The translations under genes were made by a program, and so were the position numbers. A stretch of DNA of 5,197 nucleotides from Betaproteobacteria bacterium (GTDB taxonomy: Bacteria; Pseudomonadota; Gammaproteobacteria; Burkholderiales; Thiobacillaceae): NCBI GenBank assembly GCA_016873905.1, contig VGVU01000094.1, positions 1 to 5,197 on the forward strand. The letters run 5' to 3'. Shown here in pieces: positions 1 to 5,197 of this stretch. The notes beneath the pieces were generated by a model. That model was given only the letters and a program-made list of their open reading frames with translations. It made no database searches and was not told where the DNA came from. Position 1 is the stretch's first letter; each line of letters begins with the position of its first letter.

Positions 1-368
1 GCCGGCTGGGCGATCACGGCCTGCGGGCTACGCGCGACGCGCGCCTCGACCGTCTGGCCACCGCCCTCGTTCGCCGCCTGCGCCAACACCTCGGCCTTGA
101 GGGGTTTCGCACCCGTCGGCCGATGCAGCAAGACCACATCCAGCGCCGGCTGCACCGATTCGAGCAAGGCCGGATTGGCGGGTTTGAAGCCCGCCGAAAG
201 CCCAAAAAAGAGCGCGTTATGGATCAGGGCGGAGACCCCAACCGCGAGGGCCAGCCGCTCGGCTGCGCGGGCCTTGGTCAGCCACTCGCTCAGCCGCTCC
301 AGGCCCGTGTTCAGGCGTCCAGCGGAGCCGCCAGGGGCGCGTGCGTCAGGGTCGCTTCGTACTGACAT
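1..368 (-). CDS. tonB: TonB energy-transducing protein, N-terminal part (cut by window edge)
   Basis: TonB spans the inner membrane and periplasm and passes ExbB/ExbD-derived proton-motive energy to outer-membrane receptors for iron complexes, vitamin B12 and similar ligands. About 122 codons are visible; the C-terminal receptor-contacting domain lies beyond base 1. I read the start as ATG at 368, with GAGG four bases upstream (376-373). After about 36 mostly cytosolic residues comes one membrane segment (about 39-61) containing SALIH (46-50). This matches the Ser-x3-His pair known to be essential in the TonB anchor of E. coli (S16/H20). Next come LDVVLL (76-81) and a segment ending LAQAANEGGGQT (95-106), typical of proteobacterial TonB just after the anchor. 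The first 58 bp overlap the ribonuclease gene in another frame. No later ATG, GTG or TTG was found before the membrane segment, which supports this start. Whether it is TonB proper or a paralogue cannot be settled without the C-terminus. Confidence 0.82.
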   Translation of the reverse strand, partial: MSVRSDPDARAPGGSAGRLNTGLERLSEWLTKARAAERLALAVGVSALIHNALFFGLSAGFKPANPALLESVQPALDVVLLHRPTGAKPLKAEVLAQAANEGGGQTVEARVARSPQAVIAQP

Positions 369-2179
369 GGAACCTCGATATCCAGCAAATCAGGCGCGCC
401 GAACTGGACCCGAACGCGATCGCCCGGGTTCAGGGCGGGGGCGCCCGTCATGCGCAGCACGAGCGGCAGGCCCTCGATGCGTACCAAATTCTCTCTGATC
501 ACACTCGCCTCCGTCGCACCAACACCCTCCTGGATAAGCCAGCGCAAACACCAGTAACGCTCCATACGCCGCTGATGGTCGTTGTAGGCATCGTACGCCA
601 GTTCGAAACCGCGCAACACCGCAAACAAGCGCGTGTCGTTTTTCGCATAGACCGGCGGCTCTCCACGCGTTACCGCAAGGATCTGGCGCTGGTTGATGAG
701 ATCCACATAACGGCGCAGCGGCGAACTCGACCACGCGTAATGATCCAGCCCCAATCCCTCGTGCGGCGCCGCCTGCAACTGCATACGCACCTTGCCACCC
801 CCCTGCACGCGGTAAATACCGGGCACACCGGCCTCATCCAGCAACGCACCCCAACGGCTGTTGGCCAGGATCATCAACTCGGACACCAGCTTGTCGATGG
901 GGTTGCCACGCAGGCGCCGCTTGATCTCGACCCGATCGCCCTCGACCTTGAAAATGAAATCGTGGCGCTGCACCGAGTCAGCCTTGCCGCGCGCCGCCTC
1001 CAGTTGGGTCGCAAAATTCCACAGCCATTCCAGCTCGCGGCGGAAGGCGTAATCGGGCGCCTCCGGATGACCGATACTGTCTTCGTTGAACACGGGCTCC
1101 AGCGTCTCGTGACGCAGGTTGGCAGAAATCGTCACCTGATCGACGCGGGTCTCAACGCTACGGATGATGTAATCCGCGCCCACCTCGACATACAGCGACA
1201 GCGCCGGGCAGGCACGCCCCTCCGCCAGGGTGTACGACTGCACGAGCGCGTCCGGCAACATGGTGATCTTGTGACCGGGCATATACACGGTGGACAACCG
1301 CGCCCCCGCCACCTTGTCCAGATCCGATTCCGGCGCGATCCCCAAGGCCGGACAGGCAATATGGATGCCGACACGCGCCCCGCCCTCGGGCCGGAAAATC
1401 ACCGAAAAGGCATCGTCAATCTCGGTCGTCTCGGCATCGTCGATCGAAAAGGCCGGCGCATCGGCGGGCGGCAGATCGGCGGGCGGCGCCAATTCAGCCA
1501 GTGCGGGGAAACCCGTTCCCTTGGGGAAATGTTCGAGCAAAAAGCCTTGCAGGTGAAACTCGTGCGGATTGGCAATGGCCCCGCAGTGCTGAAAGAGGTG
1601 CAACGCCGACTGCCCGCTTTTCGTGCAGGCCTCATCCAACGCCTTGTACAGCAGCGTGTTTTTGTCTGGGCGATGCAAAAGCACGAACACCTGGCCGGCA
1701 AAGGCCTCCGGCAAATGCCCTGCCATCAGCTCCTCTACCCAGGCCGCCCGCTGCTCGGCCTCGCGGGCGCGGCGCTCCAGGCCGGCCTTGGCCGCCGCCA
1801 GCACCTCGGCCGGCGCAGCGCGATAACGACCCTTGCCCTTCTTGTGAAAATAAATCGGCGCTTCGTGCAATTTGAGCAGCACCGCCCCCGCCTCGGCCGG
1901 CGTGGGCGGATGGCCCCAATAATCCAGCGCAATCGCCTCAAAACCAAATTCGTCCGTACCCGCCACTTCCCAGAGGAAATCGGGGTCCAGTTCCGCCGCC
2001 AGACTGCGCGCCCCTTCAATTGCCTCGGCCGGCGAGGGCGCGGCAAAGCGCAACAGCACATTCGCCGCCTTCAACTTGCCGCGCTTGCCAAACTGCGACT
2101 CAATCTGCAGGGCGGCCGGGGTCTCGGACAGGATGCTGCCCGCCTTGATGTCGCCGTCTTCTTCGTAAATCAAATACAT
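311..2179 (-). CDS. RNB-domain exoribonuclease (RNase II/R family)
   Basis: Predicted cytosolic 3'-to-5' hydrolytic exoribonuclease releasing nucleoside monophosphates in RNA turnover. Numbering is from ATG at 2179 (622 aa). The N-terminal 240 residues hold a small beta-rich start (YLIYEEDGDIKAG) and a helical RNA-binding-like region. A Pro/Ala linker (about 233-243) leads into the RNB catalytic domain. The acidic metal-binding signature is SIDDAETTEIDDAFS (245-259). Asp247, Asp255 and Asp256 match D201, D209 and D210 of E. coli RNase II, while Glu253 sits at the D207 position. The second signature, SSPLRRYVDLINQR (485-498), contains the conserved arginines near the scissile phosphate. The C-terminus (about 565-608) looks like a short, degenerate S1/OB fold, much smaller than that of RNase R. 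An in-frame TTG at 2185 overlaps the esterase stop. I prefer the ATG because AGAG lies 8 bases before it and homologues, from memory, begin similarly. It sits between yqiA (2 bp gap) and tonB (58 bp overlap). Subfamily assignment (RNase II, RNase R or a distinct bacterial group) is uncertain. Confidence 0.9.
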   Translation of the reverse strand: MYLIYEEDGDIKAGSILSETPAALQIESQFGKRGKLKAANVLLRFAAPSPAEAIEGARSLAAELDPDFLWEVAGTDEFGFEAIALDYWGHPPTPAEAGAVLLKLHEAPIYFHKKGKGRYRAAPAEVLAAAKAGLERRAREAEQRAAWVEELMAGHLPEAFAGQVFVLLHRPDKNTLLYKALDEACTKSGQSALHLFQHCGAIANPHEFHLQGFLLEHFPKGTGFPALAELAPPADLPPADAPAFSIDDAETTEIDDAFSVIFRPEGGARVGIHIACPALGIAPESDLDKVAGARLSTVYMPGHKITMLPDALVQSYTLAEGRACPALSLYVEVGADYIIRSVETRVDQVTISANLRHETLEPVFNEDSIGHPEAPDYAFRRELEWLWNFATQLEAARGKADSVQRHDFIFKVEGDRVEIKRRLRGNPIDKLVSELMILANSRWGALLDEAGVPGIYRVQGGGKVRMQLQAAPHEGLGLDHYAWSSSPLRRYVDLINQRQILAVTRGEPPVYAKNDTRLFAVLRGFELAYDAYNDHQRRMERYWCLRWLIQEGVGATEASVIRENLVRIEGLPLVLRMTGAPALNPGDRVRVQFGAPDLLDIEVPCQYEATLTHAPLAAPLDA

Positions 2180-2181
2180 AT

Positions 2182-2733
2182 TCAAAACTCTGCAATCTGT
2201 GAAAGATAATCGGCGAAGCGGGTAAAACCATGATCGCCGCCCTCCAAAAGGGTCTGCCTTCCCCCTGAGAAGTAAGCGGCCGCTTCGCGGTAATCGAGCA
2301 CAGAATCGCCCTTTTCAGCCAATAACCAGTAACGCTCCGGGCGGGTGATAGCGGCGATTTTCAGGGCCTGTAATTCGGCCAGATGTTCTGGGCCAAACAC
2401 ATATTCAGAGCCATCGTGCCAGTTTGTTTGGGTGCGACCCACCTCGCGCACCAGTTTTTCGTCGCAGGCCACGCAGGGGTTCACCAGCACCGCCTTCAAG
2501 CCATGCCGCTCGGCCAGCCAGGTGGCGTAATACCCGCCCAACGAACTGCCGATCAGCGTGACGGGCGTCGCGCTTCCGGCAATCAGGCGCTCACACAAGG
2601 CCATCGCCGCCGCGGGCCGCACCGGCAAATCAGGGCACTGTGCCGCCAGACCGCGTTCGTTCGCCCAGGCCAGGAGTTGACGCGCCTTGCCGGACTGCGC
2701 GGAAGAATTAAAGCCGTGTAAATAGAGCAGCAT
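2182..2733 (-). CDS. yqiA: YqiA-type alpha/beta-hydrolase esterase
   Basis: Small single-domain serine esterase of 183 aa, close to the 193 aa of E. coli YqiA. YqiA is known to hydrolyse short acyl esters and palmitoyl-CoA in vitro; its physiological substrate is unclear. The sequence opens directly with the first core strand and oxyanion loop, LLYLHGFNSS (2-11). The nucleophile elbow GSSLGG (62-67) puts the catalytic serine at 64. The acid is probably Asp143 in EKGDSVLDY (140-148), with Asp147 as a less likely alternative. The histidine is His168 in GGDHGF (165-170). There is no signal peptide or membrane segment, so it should be cytosolic. Its ATG shares one base with the mpl stop (TGATG) and has no clear Shine-Dalgarno sequence of its own, which suggests translation coupled to mpl. 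The stop lies 2 bp before the ribonuclease ATG. The family call is strong; the cellular role is not inferable from sequence beyond ester or thioester hydrolysis. Confidence 0.9.
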   Translation of the reverse strand: MLLYLHGFNSSAQSGKARQLLAWANERGLAAQCPDLPVRPAAAMALCERLIAGSATPVTLIGSSLGGYYATWLAERHGLKAVLVNPCVACDEKLVREVGRTQTNWHDGSEYVFGPEHLAELQALKIAAITRPERYWLLAEKGDSVLDYREAAAYFSGGRQTLLEGGDHGFTRFADYLSQIAEF

Positions 2734-4076
2734 CAGGCCAGGGCCTTCAGGAGTTTGTCGTGAATCCCGCCAAAACCGCCGTTGCTCATCACCAGGATGT
2801 GATCGCCGGAGCGGGCCGCAGCGACAAGGGCAGCAACCATGGCCGCGAGATCGGTGTCAGTGTGGGTTTTTTCGGCAATGGGCTGCAGGGCGGCCGCGAC
2901 ATCCCAATCTACGCCCCCGGCATAGCAAAACACGCGGTCAGCCAGGGCCAGGCTGTCAGGCAACTGCGACTTCATCGTACCCAGCTTCATGGTGTTGGAA
3001 CGCGGCTCCAGCACCGCGAGAATGCGTTGGCCGCCCACCTTCGCGCGCAGCCCCTCCAGCGTCGTGGCGATGGCGGTCGGGTGATGGGCAAAATCGTCGT
3101 ACACGGTGATGCCGTTCACCACGCCGCGCACCTCCATGCGCCGCTTTACATTTTCAAACCGCGACAGCGCCTCGCAGGCCACCGCCGGGGTGACGCCAAC
3201 ATGACGCGCGGCCGCCACCGTCGCCAGCGCGTTCTGACGGTTGTGCTCGCCCAACAGCGACCACTCCACGCGCCCCTGTTTCTCACCCCTGAACAACACC
3301 TCAAAGGCATTGGGGCCGTCGGCCACTGCCTGCCAACCGGTAGGGGCGGCAAAGTGCTCCACCGGCGTCCAGCAACCGCGCGACAACACCCGCTCCAGAC
3401 TGGCCTCGCGACCATTGGCGACGATCAGCCCCTCGCCCGGAACAGTGCGTACCAAGTGATGAAACTGCGTCTCGATGGCCACCAGATCCGCAAAAATATC
3501 CGCGTGGTCGTATTCCAGATTGTTCAGAATGGCCGTGCGCGGACGGTAATGCACAAACTTGCTGCGCTTGTCGAAAAAGGCCGTGTCGTACTCGTCGGCC
3601 TCAATCACAAAAAACGGCGAATCGGTCAGCCGTGCCGAGATGCCAAAGTTTTGCGGTACGCCCCCGACCAGAAAACCGGGATTCAGGCCGGCATCCTCCA
3701 AGACCCAGGCCAGCATCCCCGAGGTCGTCGTCTTGCCGTGCGTCCCCGCAACAGCGAGTACCCACTTATCCTTCAGCACCTGTTCGTACAACCATTGCGG
3801 TCCAGATACATAAGGCTTGCCGCGATTCAGGATCGCCTCGATCAGCGGCTGCTTGCCCCGTGTCACCACATTGCCGATCACAAACAGGTCCGCGCCAATA
3901 TCCACCTGCCCCGCGTCAAAGCCCTCGATCAGCTCGATCCCCTGCGCCTCTAGCTGCGTGCTCATCGGCGGATAAACATTGGCATCGCACCCGGTCACGG
4001 TATGCCCCGCCTGGCGGGCGATGGCCGCAATGCCGCCCATGAAGGTGCCACAGATGCCGAGAATATGGATGTGCAT
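2733..4076 (-). CDS. mpl: Murein peptide ligase Mpl (UDP-MurNAc:tripeptide ligase)
   Basis: ATP-dependent cytosolic ligase joining recycled L-Ala-gamma-D-Glu-meso-DAP to UDP-N-acetylmuramate, returning turned-over wall peptide to peptidoglycan synthesis. It has 447 residues (E. coli Mpl is 457) and the three Mur-ligase domains. The N-terminal nucleotide-sugar domain starts MHIHILGICGTFMGG (1-15), the Mpl form of this loop, which distinguishes it from MurC. The central ATPase domain has the P-loop GTHGKTTT (111-118), the acidic EADEYDTAFFDKRSKF segment (159-174), LNNLEYDHADIF (184-195) and GEHNRQNALA (276-285). The C-terminal domain has YDDFAHHPTA (326-335) and EPRSNTMKLG (357-366). An in-frame GTG at 4121 would add 15 unconserved residues; I chose the ATG at 4076 because family members begin at this strand. 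No good Shine-Dalgarno sequence precedes it. It is the first gene of the leftward unit, and its presence implies DAP-type peptidoglycan and a Gram-negative recycling pathway. Confidence 0.96.
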   Translation of the reverse strand: MHIHILGICGTFMGGIAAIARQAGHTVTGCDANVYPPMSTQLEAQGIELIEGFDAGQVDIGADLFVIGNVVTRGKQPLIEAILNRGKPYVSGPQWLYEQVLKDKWVLAVAGTHGKTTTSGMLAWVLEDAGLNPGFLVGGVPQNFGISARLTDSPFFVIEADEYDTAFFDKRSKFVHYRPRTAILNNLEYDHADIFADLVAIETQFHHLVRTVPGEGLIVANGREASLERVLSRGCWTPVEHFAAPTGWQAVADGPNAFEVLFRGEKQGRVEWSLLGEHNRQNALATVAAARHVGVTPAVACEALSRFENVKRRMEVRGVVNGITVYDDFAHHPTAIATTLEGLRAKVGGQRILAVLEPRSNTMKLGTMKSQLPDSLALADRVFCYAGGVDWDVAAALQPIAEKTHTDTDLAAMVAALVAAARSGDHILVMSNGGFGGIHDKLLKALA

Positions 4077-4156
4077 AAGAGAAGGCCAAGAAAAAACGGC
4101 GCCATGATAGCCGATCAGCACCGGCTAACGGACCCCACAATCCACCCATTTACACG

Positions 4157-4170
4157 ATAGGCCATAGGCC
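4157..4170. repeat. Tandem 7-bp direct repeat ATAGGCC x2
   Basis: Two head-to-tail copies of ATAGGCC (4157-4163 and 4164-4170) sit immediately upstream of the TATAAT. They fill the interval where the spacer or -35 contacts would fall. They could be a regulator half-site array or a chance slippage duplication. Confidence 0.5.
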
Positions 4171-4185
4171 ATGGGTATAATGGCC
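4167..4185. repeat. Inverted repeat GGCCAT/ATGGCC enclosing the TATAAT
   Basis: GGCCAT (4167-4172) and its reverse complement ATGGCC (4180-4185) are perfect 6-bp arms around the 7-bp GGGTATA, so the -10 hexamer starts in the loop and runs into the right arm. A second GGCCAT copy occurs at 4160-4165. The arrangement resembles an operator over a promoter, but the arms are short and GC-rich enough to arise by chance. Confidence 0.4.
4176..4181 (+). promoter_or_regulatory. Candidate sigma70 -10 box for exbBD
   Basis: A perfect TATAAT lies 44 bp before the exbB ATG, a plausible distance giving a leader of roughly 35-40 nt. The best upstream -35-like hexamer is TTTACA at 4149-4154, but the spacer would be 21 bp, longer than the usual 16-18. 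No exact extended -10 TGn is present. Either the promoter needs an activator, its -35 is poor, or the match is chance. Confidence 0.4.
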
Positions 4186-4225
4186 GGCAATTTGTCCCAT
4201 TGTTTATTTCCTTTTCCATAAAACC

Positions 4226-4882
4226 ATGATCCATCTGTCCCCCTCTGCTGCCGTCAATGCCACCCTGTTTCTGCTCCTCAGCTTCTCGCTGGTGACTTGG
4301 TTTCTGATCTTTACCAAGTCCTGGATGCAGTGGCAATTGAATACGCTGGACGAAGATTTCCGCACCCGTTTCTGGGCCGCCGCCAACCTGATGGAGGCCG
4401 AAAAGGCCGCCCAAGGAAATGACGGCAGCCTGGCGCGCCTGTTCCGCGCGGGCATCAACAGCTTGCGCGAGGCTGACAAGGCCGGACAAAGCCTGCAACT
4501 CTCGGGCGACCGGCAGGACATTCTGGAACGGGGCCTGCGCCAACAGGTACAAATTGAACAACACCGTCTGGAATCCGGTCTCATGGTGCTGGCCAGCATT
4601 GGCAGCACCGCCCCCTTCGTCGGCCTGTTCGGCACCGTTTGGGGCATCATGACCGCGCTGCAAGACATTGCCCGGGCGGGAACCGCTGGTCTGGATGTGG
4701 TGGCCGGCCCGGTCGGCGAGGCCCTGATTGCGACAGCCATTGGTATCGCCGCGGCCATTCCGGCGGTTCTGGCCTACAACTACGGGGTTCGCAAGGTGCG
4801 CCTGATGGTGGCAGACCTGGAGCGCTTCGCCAACGACTTCCTGCATGTCGCGATGCGGACTGACTTCCGTCTGGAGACCTGA
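4226..4882 (+). CDS. exbB: ExbB/TolQ/MotA-family proton channel subunit, ExbB
   Basis: Inner-membrane subunit of the proton-driven motor that, with ExbD, energises TonB. The 218 residues have the family topology: a membrane segment at about 11-30, a long cytoplasmic loop (about 31-115), then two more segments (about 118-142 and 165-186) and a short cytoplasmic tail. The second segment carries STAPFVGLFGTVWGIM (127-142). The third carries GEALIATAIGIAAAIPA (164-180), with Glu165 and Thr170 matching E176 and T181 of E. coli ExbB, and Thr128 matching T148, all lining the proton path. It lacks the N-terminal extension of longer ExbB proteins. ATG at 4226 is preferred because the hydrophobic segment starts soon after it, but a pyrimidine-rich tract rather than a Shine-Dalgarno sequence precedes it. 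exbD follows after one base. TolQ is the main alternative; a tonB homologue nearby and an ExbD-like partner favour ExbB. Confidence 0.92.
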   Translation: MIHLSPSAAVNATLFLLLSFSLVTWFLIFTKSWMQWQLNTLDEDFRTRFWAAANLMEAEKAAQGNDGSLARLFRAGINSLREADKAGQSLQLSGDRQDILERGLRQQVQIEQHRLESGLMVLASIGSTAPFVGLFGTVWGIMTALQDIARAGTAGLDVVAGPVGEALIATAIGIAAAIPAVLAYNYGVRKVRLMVADLERFANDFLHVAMRTDFRLET

Positions 4883-4883
4883 G

Positions 4884-5197
4884 ATGGCCTTCCGCACGGA
4901 ATCTGAATTTACCGCCATGAGCGAAATCAATGTCACGCCGCTCGTCGATGTGATGCTGGTTCTGCTGGTTGTCTTTATGGTCACCGCGCCGCTGCTGATG
5001 CAGTCGGTCTCGGTGAAGCTGCCCAAAACCGCCGCCGTCGCGCCGCTAAAACCCGCTGCGACGCTGGAACTCAGCCTGACCAATCAAGGCGAGATCCTGC
5101 TCGGTCGCAACAAGATTGCGGCCAGCGGTCTCGAGACCGAACTCAAGGCCCGCTTCGCCAAGACCCCGGACGCCGCCATCCGCCTGCGTGCCGATGA
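4884..5197 (+). CDS. exbD: ExbD/TolR-family biopolymer transport protein, N-terminal part (cut by window edge)
   Basis: Partner of ExbB in the Ton motor: a short cytoplasmic N-terminus, one membrane helix carrying the essential aspartate, and a periplasmic domain that contacts TonB. About 104 codons are visible of an expected 130-140. The signature INVTPLVDVMLVLLVVFM (15-32) places Asp22 at the position of the essential D25 of E. coli ExbD, and the helix runs to about residue 36. It is followed by SVSVKLPK (42-49) and the start of the periplasmic fold. ATG at 4884 begins one base after the exbB stop, with GGAG seven bases upstream inside exbB, so the two are almost certainly co-translated. 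The TolR subfamily is close in sequence; the INVTP and DVMLVLL forms favour ExbD. Confidence 0.93.
   Translation, partial: MAFRTESEFTAMSEINVTPLVDVMLVLLVVFMVTAPLLMQSVSVKLPKTAAVAPLKPAATLELSLTNQGEILLGRNKIAASGLETELKARFAKTPDAAIRLRAD

Larger units (their letters stand above)
4077..4225. promoter_or_regulatory. Divergent intergenic control region between mpl and exbB
   Basis: This is the only non-coding stretch in the window and must carry the starts of both transcription units unless they are transcribed from elsewhere. It is visibly less GC-rich than the flanking genes, with A/T runs next to both start codons. Neither mpl nor exbB has a recognisable Shine-Dalgarno sequence here. On the minus strand TATCAT (4109-4104) could be a -10 for mpl, but nothing resembling TTGACA lies 16-18 bp upstream of it, so this is weak. 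I saw no convincing Fur-box-like palindrome, although Ton genes are often iron-regulated, and no intrinsic terminator. Confidence 0.6.

Noticed and set aside
1804..2034. Three copies of CCTCGGCCGGCG (1804-1815, 1891-1902, 2023-2034)
   Set aside because: All lie in the ribonuclease coding region in the same reading phase and encode similar Pro-Ala-Glu turns with preferred GC-rich codons. Their spacing is irregular, so I take this as codon bias rather than a functional repeat or uptake signal.
341..2209. 622-codon open frame on the plus strand opposite the ribonuclease gene
   Set aside because: Its length mirrors the opposite-strand gene and its Arg/His/Gln-rich translation has no recognisable domain. 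Long antisense frames are expected opposite GC-rich coding sequence, and the minus-strand product has clear catalytic motifs.
2760..3953. 397-codon plus-strand open frame opposite mpl
   Set aside because: Compositionally a shadow of mpl (Arg/His/Gln-rich, no motifs); mpl itself is unmistakable.
4077..4121. Mpl start at the upstream in-frame GTG (4121)
   Set aside because: The added 15 residues precede the conserved first strand of the Mur-ligase fold and are not expected in Mpl, and no Shine-Dalgarno sequence stands out to favour it.
4149..4181. TTTACA with TATAAT as a full sigma70 promoter
   Set aside because: The spacer is 21 bp, outside the normal range, so only the -10 is kept as a candidate.
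4115..5083. 322-codon minus-strand open frame opposite exbB and exbD
   Set aside because: It covers two genes with textbook membrane-channel signatures on the plus strand and shows no membrane segments or motifs of its own.

Overview
This is a gene-dense, GC-rich chromosomal window of ordinary housekeeping and envelope genes. It looks proteobacterial, most likely betaproteobacterial. The evidence is the style of the TonB, ExbB and ExbD sequences, the presence of the peptidoglycan-recycling ligase Mpl, and a gene order that I recall, without having checked, from Rhodocyclales/Nitrosomonadales-type genomes. I cannot name a genus. I saw no tRNA, rRNA, CRISPR array, insertion sequence or phage-like gene.

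Layout: two divergent transcription units leave a shared control region of about 150 bp (4077-4225). Leftward (minus strand) run mpl (murein tripeptide ligase, 2733-4076), a YqiA-type small esterase (2182-2733), an RNB-domain exoribonuclease of the RNase II family (311-2179) and the start of tonB (1-368, cut by the window edge). These four genes are packed as one apparent operon: mpl and yqiA share one base (TGATG), yqiA and the ribonuclease are 2 bp apart, and tonB starts 58 bp inside the 3' end of the ribonuclease gene. Rightward (plus strand) run exbB (4226-4882) and exbD (4884-5197, cut by the window edge), one base apart.

Function: ExbB and ExbD form the proton-driven inner-membrane motor, and TonB carries that energy to outer-membrane receptors. 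All three parts of a Ton system are therefore present, but split between two divergent operons, with tonB distal to cell-wall recycling and RNA-turnover genes. Mpl reattaches recycled murein tripeptide to UDP-MurNAc. The esterase and the ribonuclease have no evident mechanistic link to the Ton system; shared transcription is the only connection visible here.

I found no convincing undescribed system. The points most worth a second look are the split and overlapping arrangement of tonB, a Glu in place of one active-site Asp in the ribonuclease, and the short repeats around a perfect TATAAT in the divergent control region.
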